Positions 55,441 to 64,000 of a DNA stretch of 64,000 nucleotides are shown one piece after another; position 1 is the first letter of the stretch, and every line of letters starts with the position of its first letter. The notes under the pieces were generated by a model. It saw only the letters and a program-made list of their open reading frames with translations. It was not told the DNA's origin and did not search any database. Location of the stretch: assembly GCA_009767595.1 (NCBI GenBank), contig VSDK01015318.1, forward strand, positions 410,067-474,066, read 5' to 3'. A program made the translations under genes and the position numbers. This stretch comes from Symbiodinium kawagutii. Taxonomy: Eukaryota > Sar > Dinophyceae > Suessiales > Symbiodiniaceae.

Positions 55441-56727
55441 CGAAAAAGGGTCTATGTATGTCTATGTACCATCATCTCAGCCGCCACCTCAATGGTGGTG
55501 GCGCTGGTGACTTCGCTGCCAAGTGTCAACAGCCTTCCCCACCATCGCATTTCGTCAGGCCAAAGAATTGGCATCTTCAAACCACAGACCTGCCAGGTTG
55601 GAGCGGAGCGGAGCTGCGGAGCTTGGATCATGGCTGGCAGACGGCTGGTGGGTCATCGACGCTGGACGGCGAAGGACCACGTGGGAACGGTAGTGGGCTA
55701 ATCCATCATAATCCATCGCAGCTGGTCAAATTTGGCTAGGAATGATGTAGATGAATGAACCATGATCATCTAGGACATGGACTGACGTGGATCAATCATG
55801 CAAGGGAAACTAGTGACGAGTGGGAAGTTGGGAATGATCAAACGTCCTTGCAGTTCCCCGCCGCTAACCAGGAACACTTGGTTGAGGACAAACAAACTGA
55901 AAGGAAGCTCGTGACAACAACCTATATCGATTACATTGTCATTATGTCCAGAAATGCCGAACCGGTGGATTTTACATGCAGCCTTTTGACGTATGCATGA
56001 TGTTTCAGCTTCCTTCATGCGCAAAGCGCCAAAAAAATATGCCCCATTTGGTAGTCCGGAAGCAGGTTCTTACAAGTTCATTCTAGTCATGGTGCAACCA
56101 CCTGTGTCACCTGTCTCGCCAAGGCACGCGCTGAACGAATTTGAGAACCTCTGTGAAGATGAAAAGAATCACCATGAACAGCACCAAGCATAGCACCCAG
56201 CTGATGAACTGCAGCGTCATTGTGAGGTACGTTTCCTGGCAACGACAACGCAAAGAAGAAACTCAACAGGCAAAGCTAAGGCTGAAACCAAAGGTGGAAG
56301 ATTCGACACTTGCTAGCGGTGTTTTCTCATGACACCCGCGTTACAACCACAGTTACACCTTGCCTCCGCAAAGCCTTTGGGAATGGTGTTCCCCAACAGA
56401 CTCTTGCGTCAGGGTCTACTCTCTTGACACGGCTTTGTGGAGGCATCTTTATGGAATCGAGAGTCTTGGCATCACAACATCTCCACCACCCATGCGATGC
56501 AGGAAAAGAATGATCTTTCGAAAAATACAAGGCTGCTTTTGAAAAATCAGCAATCCACTTGATTTGAGTTCCCAGTGCCTTCGCACTCTATACGCAAAGC
56601 AAAACAAAAATTGGGATGTAAAACTCTTTTCAACCATCCTTTGAAGCCCTACCACTTCTGACAGTTGGAGACACAGTGTCTCCCGCACCGAGATTTGCTT
56701 CAACGTTTGAAAGACGCTTCTCATCAC

Positions 56728-56858
56728 CAAGTCTCCAGCAGTTTGGGATTCTGCGTGAAGTATTCGCTGCGCGCCACCAATGCGAAGGTCCGGAGATACG
56801 AGACCACCGGCTCCATGGCCCTGGTGTACCAATCCTCTTCGACGATGCCCCACTTCAC
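56728..56858 (-). CDS. Probable exon, unknown protein
   Basis: An ATCCCCAG acceptor is followed by VKWGIVEEDWYTRAMEPVVS, YLRTFALVARSEYFTQNPKL and LET, up to the donor CTTG|GTGATG. Strongly protein-like. Family unknown. Confidence 0.5.
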
Positions 56859-57529
56859 CTGGGGATGTCGGCGCAGCCTGATTGGGAGCTGGCAAGGTGC
56901 CACTGTTGGGGGTACCACCGTGAGTCATTCATCAAAAATCCAACGGTATTTGTGATGATTAGGCGGAGAAATATCCAACGACCTATGAAAATACGTGCGA
57001 GAAATCTCCGTGGTGCAGTCAAACACCTGTCATCCATAATTCTCCGATATTCTCATATTGTTTTGTTGTCCTATACCGAGTGAGGAAATTGCAGATGCAA
57101 TCAGGCGCTGATTTGGTGGTCTGTAACTTCTTGCTATAGGGCATGCTCTTCCGCTTTGACGATCTAAAGCCAGCGGAAATTCCTTAGTTCTCATGGCATC
57201 AAACCTGTTGTTTCTGGAGCCATTGATGTTTTCTCACGGGTGAGAAGGACTCGTTGGTTAGATGGTCACTCTTTAGGAAGGGGAGCTGTTTCACACGACT
57301 GTCTAGCAAAAATGGACACACACACACAACTTGCACCAATGCTACCGGCAGAAAGACATGCATACCCTACAGGGTGGTGCTCTCCTAACTATATACAGGG
57401 AATTAATTACAAACCACGTTGTGGCAGGTCACTGCCACATTTCATGCAAACTGTCACCCACATGGTTGGGTTGTCAATTGCTGCGCACCATCACCGGCCT
57501 GCTCCCCCACCCTTCACCAACTGGCGCAG

Positions 57530-57624
57530 CATTGCGCAGCTACCGAGATGCAACCTCCCAAGTCGGGTCGGTCTTGCTCACCATCCGGAACACCGAGGCA
57601 AGAAAGCAGAAGAAAAAGATCAAG
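57530..57624 (+). CDS. Probable exon, unknown protein
   Basis: An AACTGGCGCAG acceptor is followed by LRSYRDATSQVGSVLLTIRN and TEARKQKKKIK, up to a strong donor AAG|GTAAAC. Basic C-terminal end. Family unknown. Confidence 0.45.
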
Positions 57625-57991
57625 GTAAACCACACCTCAGTCTCAGTCAGTCAGGCGGACCACCACCACAAACACACACTTGTTAAAAATGAGTGAGAAA
57701 CTCTTGGTATAATTTCCCTACGTTGACATGGCCCTTAAAGAACCGCACCCACCAACCCCCTTGCGGTTCAAGGCGTAAAATTTGGTGGCAACTTGCAATG
57801 AAGTAGCTTACCAAGCATTGGCCTGAATATCTAAAGCCATGTGCGACCTGCCTGCGACTCCTTTCTAGCTCTTGCTGACCAGCAAAGCTATCCAGCTATC
57901 CTAGTGCAGCATATTGGTCAGTGAATAAGCCTGGTCTGTCGCAAAATCAAGCAGGACCCGTTACCCTCATGTAAGCAGTTATCAAGTGTTG

Positions 57992-58091
57992 CCCTAGGCT
58001 TCCAGTTACCATTATAACAGGTAACCAGCTGGTTTCTACCATTGTTGTTTGGGGTTGGTTACCTACTATAATGGTAACTGGAAGGGTAGGG
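57992..58091. repeat. Single-copy palindromic element
   Basis: Inverted repeat CTTCCAGTTACCATTATA / TATAATGGTAACTGGAAG, with outer CCCTA / TAGGG. MITE-like; no second copy in the window. Confidence 0.7.
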
Positions 58092-58507
58092 TTGAGGAAC
58101 GCTGGTACATGTCATGTCTGTTGGCGTACCAGCTATCAACTCCCAATAAATGGTCATTCAATTTGCCCCAAAAATGGGCAAACCGCTTCATCCTTGATGT
58201 CCGACCGTACAAGGTGGGTCCCCCCTGGTTATAAGTTGGTTAATAAGCCATTCAACTATGGCTATATCTACTACAACTAGTAGTTACCCTAGTTATGAGC
58301 CAACCTAGCTAACTTAGGGGGCCCACCTTGTACAACCAGGAGACATACACTCACAAAGTTGTAGTTTGATGTGTGCAAAATTGTGCGAAATGAATTTGAC
58401 AACCTGTCCTGGTTTACAGTGCCGATTACTTGAGGCATTAGCATACCCCCTGCCACAGTGACCTGTAGTCCGAACATGTCCAAACCTTGGACTTTCGTCA
58501 CAAGCAC
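58089..58507 (-). CDS. Probable exons on both sides of element A8, unknown protein
   Basis: The upstream exon (58507-58327) reads VQGLDMFGLQVTVAGGMLMP, QVIGTVNQDRLSNSFRTILH and NYNFVSVCLLVVQ, ending at the AAG|GTGGGC tip of A8. A downstream open frame after ATCAAG (58192 to about 58089) reads MKRFAHFWGKLNDHLLGVDS, then WYANRHDMYQRSS. Both are protein-like, but the phases I could test do not join, so the model is incomplete. Confidence 0.4.
58210..58330 (+). mobile_element. A-family element A8
   Basis: CAAGGTGGGTCCCCCCTGGT ... GGGGGCCCACCTTG, 121 bp, TA on both sides. Confidence 0.9.
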
Positions 58508-58959
58508 GTTGTGCCAAAGCCGAACAGCCTCATGCTAGTTTGGGAGAACTACAGGTGACCATGAGTGACAAATGTACAGGCTTCAAATTGTGCTAAAGCA
58601 TGCTTGACCCCCACCTCTGCTTTTTGTTGGGCACCCTTTCCTGCAAAGGAATTGGAGGCCCGCCAAACTGATAATATTGACTGGTTTTGGGGGGTACTGC
58701 AAGTGCGGACATTCCCACATACAAGCGTGACTCTAGCTTGTTTGCTAGGGCAGTATCATGTTCACAATGGTTTTGCAGTGAACAATTGTAACCTCGAATT
58801 ATTGACGTGTAGAGGTTGACAGAAATATCAGTATATATCAGCCACTACCACCATTTGGGATTGTGCTCCCTGGCCGGGCTCCAAGTCACCATGTACACAC
58901 CTGCACCAACGGCTGGTGGGTTTGGGGAGACCTGGGAAGGTTGTACGAAACTATGGCAA

Positions 58960-59255
58960 GCATCGATCTTGAGTTGGTAGTGATTAGAGTGAACTCGGAG
59001 AACAGTGATGAAGCTGAGAGGCTTAGAACAAATGCGGGCAGAAATGGCTATGGGTCAATATTAATCAACCAATAATTGGGATAATAACCAGTAATAATAG
59101 GGAAAACAATGGTTAATCATAGGGGAACCAGGGGTACAGGGTTTTGACCCACTGCCAAATGTCAACAGCGATGCTGCTATGTAGGCTTGTGGGAGGTGGT
59201 TGTTCTCTTCTCCTTTCTGCTTGTGACACCTTGCATGCTTGAGATCATTGGACAT
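58960..59255 (-). CDS. Possible exons around element C8
   Basis: Before C8 the minus frame reads MSNDLKHARCHKQKGEENNH and LPQAYIAASLLTF. After it two frames are open, ISARICSKPLSFITVLRVHS (reached by GC-AG tip splicing) and LPAFVLSLSASSLFSEFTLI (reached by exact removal of element plus one target copy). Which is real cannot be decided here. Confidence 0.3.
59046..59156 (-). mobile_element. C-family element C8
   Basis: GGCTATGGGTCAATATTAAT ... GTTTTGACCCACTGCC, reverse orientation, AAAT on both sides (59042-59045, 59157-59160). Confidence 0.9.
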
Positions 59256-59491
59256 AGCTAAGAGTTAAAATGCAGGGAGGTCCTAACACTAGAGCGAACA
59301 GTGGTGAACTTTATTCATTGGAACCAGTGCATCTTGGTGCACTGGTGCACTAGTTAAGGCTATAGGTTGGACGCTTTAGGTCGAAAGCCAGCCACAACCA
59401 GGAATCAACTAGCCACGGAGATACATGGGTGGACGAATCGCCAAGAAACGCTCACCCCCTCACTGGAATAAATACAATATATGCAGTATAT

Positions 59492-59592
59492 GGTGGTTTC
59501 TCAAAATAGAGGGGTACCCCAAAATCATCCACTATTAGTCATTTGTAGCAATAAACCAACCATTTTGGGGCTCCCTATTTTCAGAAACCCCC
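59492..59592 (+). mobile_element. D-family element D5
   Basis: GGTGGTTTCTCAAAATAGAG ... TTTTGGGGCTCCCTATTTTC, then AGAAACCCCC. Flanks ATAT and ATTT, differing at one base. Confidence 0.8.
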
Positions 59593-59838
59593 ATTTAGAA
59601 GCCATTCAACGGTGTTCTAGGTGACGATCACCAATCAGACTGCGCATCTCAAATTGTGCACGATGGACAAGACGCAGTGAGTCCACAAAACATCCACACT
59701 TGTTGAACAATGTGGGGCTATTTGAGGACCCCATCTGCGTTGTGATGGACACCAAATATTAATGCCACAAACTGAAACATCATCTGAGTACACGGCAGTA
59801 TGCCAACTTCAAGTGCTTCCGAGATTTCGCAGGTCACT

Positions 59839-59995
59839 TCACTCTCCCAGGCCTTTGTGACAACTGAAGAAGGTCTGCAAGGACAACACGACTCCTCCTT
59901 CGGCCCATCGCTGGACGGCGGCCAAGTAATCCACAGGGTTCTTGGCCATGCCGTACGACAAGCGACCTGGACACAACTGCCACGTCAATTCCGTG
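59839..59995 (-). CDS. Probable C-terminal exon, unknown protein
   Basis: A TGCCATGCCCAG acceptor is followed by TELTWQLCPGRLSYGMAKNP, VDYLAAVQRWAEGGVVLSLQ and TFFSCHKGLGE, then TGA. Strongly protein-like, enters in phase 2. Other frames on both strands are open but look worse. Family unknown. Confidence 0.5.
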
Positions 59996-60009
59996 CTGGG
60001 CATGGCAGT

Positions 60010-60330
60010 CTCTCTCTCTCCATCGCCATCTGCAAAGTTCAGCTAGGCTGAAGACTGGGCATGGCAGTGGCATGGCTTAATGACAATTTGGTTTCAGTCA
60101 AGGTCCTCTCCTTCTTCGGGAACCATGAAAAATGGCTGCCTATCGGTTAAACTTATCCTCTCTCTATGCCGTCGCCATCTCCAGGCAAACGGCAGGCGAG
60201 CTCGTGGCTTAAACGTGTCAGGTTGGGCTTTCTTGGATGCTGGAGATGCTAGGGGTGCAGGGTGGCACAGCCATGTGCGGCGCCCAGCCATGGTTCGATC
60301 CCTCACACTGGCAGCACCAACCCACGAGCA
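60010..60330 (+). repeat. Possible SINE-like repeat
   Basis: Contains TCGCCATCT words next to TC-rich tracts (60017, 60173), an A-box-like TGGCTTAAACG near 60213 and a B-box-like GGTTCGATCCC near 60293. The boxes are about 80 bp apart and do not fold as a tRNA. A similar GTCGCCATCTC-AGTTCAGCT segment lies at 44500-44530 beside TA repeats. Confidence 0.25.
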
Positions 60331-60950
60331 AACAAAATGATGCATCTACATTGTTTGAGAAATTCATGTAAAAAACAAATGCGTATGTGTATATATGTAT
60401 ATGTCTCGCTCACCAACCATGTGCAGCTGGCTGGATGCAGGTCTGCTCGTGAAAAAAGGCCACCAAGTGGCGATTGATGAACTGCGACCGTCGACCGCGC
60501 AGCACCGTTTGAAGACTGCTCGCAGTATCCTGCAGTATAGCGGGTCCCACCCCTTGCACCTAAAACCCGTCAGAAATTTATGGGTAGGAGGTAGTGACAG
60601 CAGTGAAGGAAGGCATTTACTGTGTTCCTTTGGTACTTTGGACAAGTTGATCAGCCACAGCAAACTGCAGGAACACCCTTCAAATGGAAAAATATTGCGC
60701 GGCTAAAACCCACCAGTCAAACAGAGTCCTCCACTTTGCAGCTTTCGTGAAAGGTTCGACGTTCCACATACTCCTGCACCGAGCGTTGGCAGGTTCAGCC
60801 ACCGTTTCAGCCAGTGACACACCCCAAACGGCCAAGTGGTGATGCCGGGCGGCATGTGCTTCAGAGCAGCCTCTCCAGATCACAAGGCACCGTTGTGCTA
60901 CGCTGATGCGAACCCAAAAAACTCCTTGTATATCCTTTCATGCACCACAT

Positions 60951-61050
60951 GGCTGTTTCTCCGAATAGGGGATCCCAAAAAGGTTGGTTTATTATTGTAC
61001 ATGTAAATATTGGATGCTTTGGGGGTACCCCCGTGACTTGAGAAACCACC
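60951..61050 (+). mobile_element. D-family element D6
   Basis: GGCTGTTTCTCCGAATAGGG ... TTTGGGGGTACCCCCGTGAC, then TTGAGAAACCACC. Confidence 0.8.
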
Positions 61051-61093
61051 AATGGACATTACTGGACCAGCTTTTTGGTCGGACTTCAGTGTT

Positions 61094-61330
61094 TCATGGC
61101 AAGCTGTCAGCCAATGGTTTTTGGGTTACGCTCCACTTCTCTAGGTTGGTCATACTGGCTGGTGGCTGGGAGGGAGCGATTTGGAGCCAGTGGGATCCGT
61201 ATAGGCTTTTTGAAAGGGAAGCCAGGCCAGGAGCCACGAGTGCAGGATGAAAGCTGGACAACTCGTCAAAGCTTGGCAGCGCTTGGAAGCTTGGAGTAGG
61301 TGCAAGAACAGGTCCATATTTTTTCCAACG
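61094..61330 (-). CDS. Possible exon, unknown protein
   Basis: Minus frame APTPSFQALPSFDELSSFHP, ALVAPGLASLSKSLYGSHWL and PPASMTNLEKWSVTQKPLAD, then a stop. Splice sites unresolved. Confidence 0.35.
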   Translation of the reverse strand, partial: RWKKYGPVLAPTPSFQALPSFDELSSFHPALVAPGLASLSKSLYGSHWLQIAPSQPPASMTNLEKWSVTQKPLADSLP

Positions 61331-61739
61331 ACACGGTGTCTTCAACCAAAAAGCTATGCTAAGTGAAGCACTACTTCTCAAACAAGTTGAGTGATAGACT
61401 TTGAAGAAACCCACCCCCCGCAAGAGGTGAGAATAAACCGTAGAGCATCGATATAGGAAAACTGAGAGCCCAAACATTTCTTCGCTACAACCGTCTAAGC
61501 CATGAAATCAACCATCCACTCATCCAAAACAAGAGCTACTTCATGCCCTGCCGGGACCTTGAGCGGCTCTCCACAAACACATGATGCGTTAGGGGAACAA
61601 GAACGACGACCCGCAGGTATCAAGTTGAATCACTTCGGGAAGAACGGCACATCCAAATGGTTTACTACCTAAGTTGATTCGAGTGACTTGCAAAAACCCT
61701 CAAAAACCGCGTCTTCTCGAACTCCTGCACCAATTCCCG

Positions 61740-62790
61740 CCTTTTTCAAAACCGTTGTTAGTTGTTAACCACTACTTGCCACTATTAACCCCTAGTACGG
61801 TAACCTCTATTCATAGTTATCCGCTCTTATCAAACATTATGACTAATTAATCTGATTGACCACCCTTCACAACCACTATCAGTTGGATTCAAAACCATTA
61901 TGAACCAGAATGGTTCATTGACCATGGAGCAACTGGTTGGCGTAACTACCATAGTAGGGTTCTTCATTATATCATTCACTGGTAGCATCATCAACCATCA
62001 TTATCATTATCATTAACCACCATCACTAATCATTGACCATCATACTGGTTAACCATTGTAATTTTCATTAACCATACTCGTTGGTTAACCATTATAATGA
62101 GCTATCATATCATAACCATTATCATTAACCATCACAATCATTAACCACCATCTTCCCAACCATTACTGGTGAACATAATATCAAGTTAGCATACTAATTT
62201 GGTTGGTGGTTTCAATCAATCCCTATGAAAAATATTAGTCAACCAACCAATTGTTAATAGTACCTAGAATAGATAGAAAATGTTCAAAACCACCAGCCAG
62301 TAATGTTTGCATCAAATAATGGTGAACTATTATCATTGACCATGATTTCCCAACCGTTACAATAGACAATCATTATAGTTAATCATTCGTAATTGTAATT
62401 ATTATGGCATATAGTTCGTCAACTTTTGATAATTATTGTAGTATAATCGTCAGTTAATGGTTAACATTATAACGATAATAATGTTTAATACTACAATCAT
62501 TATCATCTGGTAATATGATAATACGATGAGTGATAACGATCATAGTATACATAGTAGTGTATAATCAATATCATCTAGTAGTATCATAGTAAACCTATTA
62601 GTGTGTAATCATTCCCATCTAGCAGTATCACAGTATCATAGTATCACTAAGTGTCATAGTATCATTATCGATTGGTGATAATACGATTAGTCACAAGGAG
62701 AACCAGTTCGAGTAACATTTTAACAAACATCATTTTCAATACTATAATCGATTATCCCTAATAGTATGATGATGGTATCGAACTAATAGT
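61740..62790. other. AT-rich region without a gene
   Basis: Loose repeats of CATTAACCATCATTATCA and AGTATCATAGTATCA type surround element B11. No coding frame is convincing. Confidence 0.6.
62199..62300 (+). mobile_element. B-family element B11
   Basis: TTGGTTGGTGGTTTCAATCA ... AATAGTACCTAGAATAGATA ... TTCAAAACCACCAGCCAG. Flanked by TAAT on both sides. Confidence 0.85.
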
Positions 62791-62794
62791 ACAT

Positions 62795-62893
62795 GGCTAT
62801 GGGTCAAAACCTTGTACCCCTGGTTCCCATCACTAACCATTGTTTTCCTTACTATAGTTGCTTACTAATGATTGTTAATATTGACCCATACCC
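62795..62893 (+). mobile_element. C-family element C9
   Basis: GGCTATGGGTCAAAACCTTG ... ATATTGACCCATACCC. Flanks ACAT and ATAT, differing at one base. Confidence 0.8.
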
Positions 62894-62925
62894 ATATATC
62901 CTCATTACCAGCTTTAATCAATGAT

Positions 62926-62958
62926 AATCAACCAGTGGTTTATTAATCCTGGGTAGCC
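62926..62958 (+). mobile_element. E-family fragment E3
   Basis: AATCAACCAGTGGTTTATTA then ATCCTGGGTAGCC matches the right half of E1. Confidence 0.6.
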
Positions 62959-63176
62959 ATTAGTCATTATAGTCAACCAGTTCGATTATCCCTAGCACTG
63001 TTGGCATCTGCTGGCTTCCAACGGCTTCAGCGGCGCTGCCCACCTGGCTGCGACGCTTGCTTTCAGCATCGCGCACACGGCGCCGTTCGCGCTCCCAAAC
63101 GAGATCGCCCTGGCGGTTTTTGCTGGGCACCAACGGGGATGACGAGTTAGGACTTAGAACTGGTGAGCTGGTAGGG

Positions 63177-63410
63177 AATTATGACTAGCTATAGTGAGTT
63201 GTGACTGCTTATGACTAGTTATGACTGCTTACTAGAGTTAAGACTTAGAACTAGTGAGCTGGTAGTGAGGTATGACTGGTTATGACTGGTTATTTTGACT
63301 AGCTATGACTATAGTTATGACTGGTTTTGACTGGTTATAGCTAGCTATGACTGGTTGTTATGACTAGCTATGACTAGCTATGACTATAGTTATGACTAGT
63401 AATGACTTAA
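63177..63410. repeat. TATGACTAGT-type minisatellite
   Basis: Degenerate 10-13 bp units TATGACTAGT / TATGACTGGT over about 230 bp. Confidence 0.85.
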
Positions 63411-63639
63411 AAAAAAAAGTCATGGTGAGCTGGGAGTTGGAAAAGTGGACGGTCTCTCCATTACAGTTTTGTGGCCAGCTCAGAATGCAATTCCCAGGTT
63501 AGATGTTCCATACAAGAGTGATCTTCATTTTTTCTCCTCTCTCTTGCCAAATCAAGAGCCTCCTTGTTACACCGAAGGGGCCCCATATCTTGGGCTCAGA
63601 ATCCTAGGTTTTTACCCAGTCAGCAGTGAAAATAATCTC

Positions 63640-63829
63640 CCCAATAGTATGACAATCTTGGCCCCCGAAAAAAAAATACCGGATCCTCAAAATACGCTGG
63701 CACAGTGTCGCCATCATCCAAATCTGTGGTCAAGGTCGAGGGACAGGGTCCCACCATGGGCAGGTGGATCGGCAGCAAAGCCATCAGCAAAGGAACCCCA
63801 CGGCCATGGATTCCGTGGAGCTAGCAGGT
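63640..63829 (+). CDS. Probable exon, frame ambiguous, unknown protein
   Basis: Plus strand. One frame reads KKKYRILKIRWHSVAIIQIC and DRQQSHQQRNPTAMDSVELA, ending at the donor GCAG|GTGAAG. Another reads SKYAGTVSPSSKSVVKVEGQ and TMGRWIGSKAISKGTPRPWI to a stop. The donor favours the first. Confidence 0.35.
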
Positions 63830-64000
63830 GAAGAAAAATGTTTGGGAGATACATGGAGATACATTTGCCAGTACACTCACCTCAGTTTTTGTCACGGCTT
63901 TGCCACATAGGTGATTCTTTCCGATGAATCTCCGATGATGGATTGGAGTTGTAAAACCATCATGTGCCCGTAGTCTCTGGTGATGACGGGTGGGGGAACA

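Noticed and set aside
60290-60315. GGTTCGATCCC as a tRNA T-loop
   Set aside because: No matching T-stem, acceptor stem or anticodon arm; treated only as a possible SINE box.
1-64000. CRISPR array, rRNA, bacterial operon or spliced-leader gene
   Set aside because: No spaced identical repeats with unique spacers; no rRNA-like block; coding pattern is exon-like; no recognisable dinoflagellate spliced-leader sequence was noticed.

Overview
The window looks like nuclear DNA of a dinoflagellate. Coding sequence occurs as short exons (about 50 to 190 bases) on both strands, with GT-AG and apparent GC-AG introns. The space between is filled with microsatellites, minisatellites and many copies of 80-190 bp palindromic elements. 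There is one retrotransposon reverse transcriptase of the dinoflagellate type, and a 10-N scaffold gap at 12446-12455. No bacterial operon, CRISPR array, rRNA or convincing tRNA gene was seen. Only two products are recognisable by family: a Mei2-like RRM protein (about 3.4-4.5 kb, minus) and the reverse transcriptase (49.4-51.0 kb, minus). A third gene (30.3-33.1 kb, minus) carries an SH3-like 'VEYYSASQGSWIPAK ... GTYNLDCKPDVPP' type repeat that I recall from dinoflagellate proteins. Most other exons are called from open frame, residue composition and splice signals, not homology, and their gene membership is mostly unresolved.

Layout. 0-3 kb: a diverged tandem region, a C element and a proline-rich exon. 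3.4-4.5 kb: the Mei2-like gene. 5-20 kb: scattered exons with A, B, C, D and E elements and long simple-sequence stretches. 20-35 kb: exons on both strands, a two-exon unit spliced across a B element (23.4-23.7 kb) and the SH3-like-domain gene. 35-46 kb: exons of membrane proteins, ending in a well-resolved minus-strand gene end at 45.4-46.0 kb. 46.9-48.4 kb: composite microsatellites and a pyrimidine-rich satellite. 48.7-52.8 kb: a 2.7 kb reverse-transcriptase segment lying inside T-rich 80-90 bp repeat arrays of opposite orientation. 53-64 kb: AT-rich DNA, further exons and more elements.

The most interesting content is a set of at least five families of short terminal-inverted-repeat elements (called A to E here). 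Family B elements (11 copies, all in one orientation) carry GT at one tip and AG at the other. In three places (10.4, 23.6 and 45.5 kb) removing the element from tip to tip joins two open exons in phase. This is direct sequence support for B being an introner, a mobile element that makes new introns. Family C makes 4-bp target duplications, and family A makes 2-bp TA or AA duplications and puts an AAG|GT donor at each end. The window thus seems to hold several introner-like systems with different insertion chemistry side by side. All splice calls were made by eye and need transcript data.
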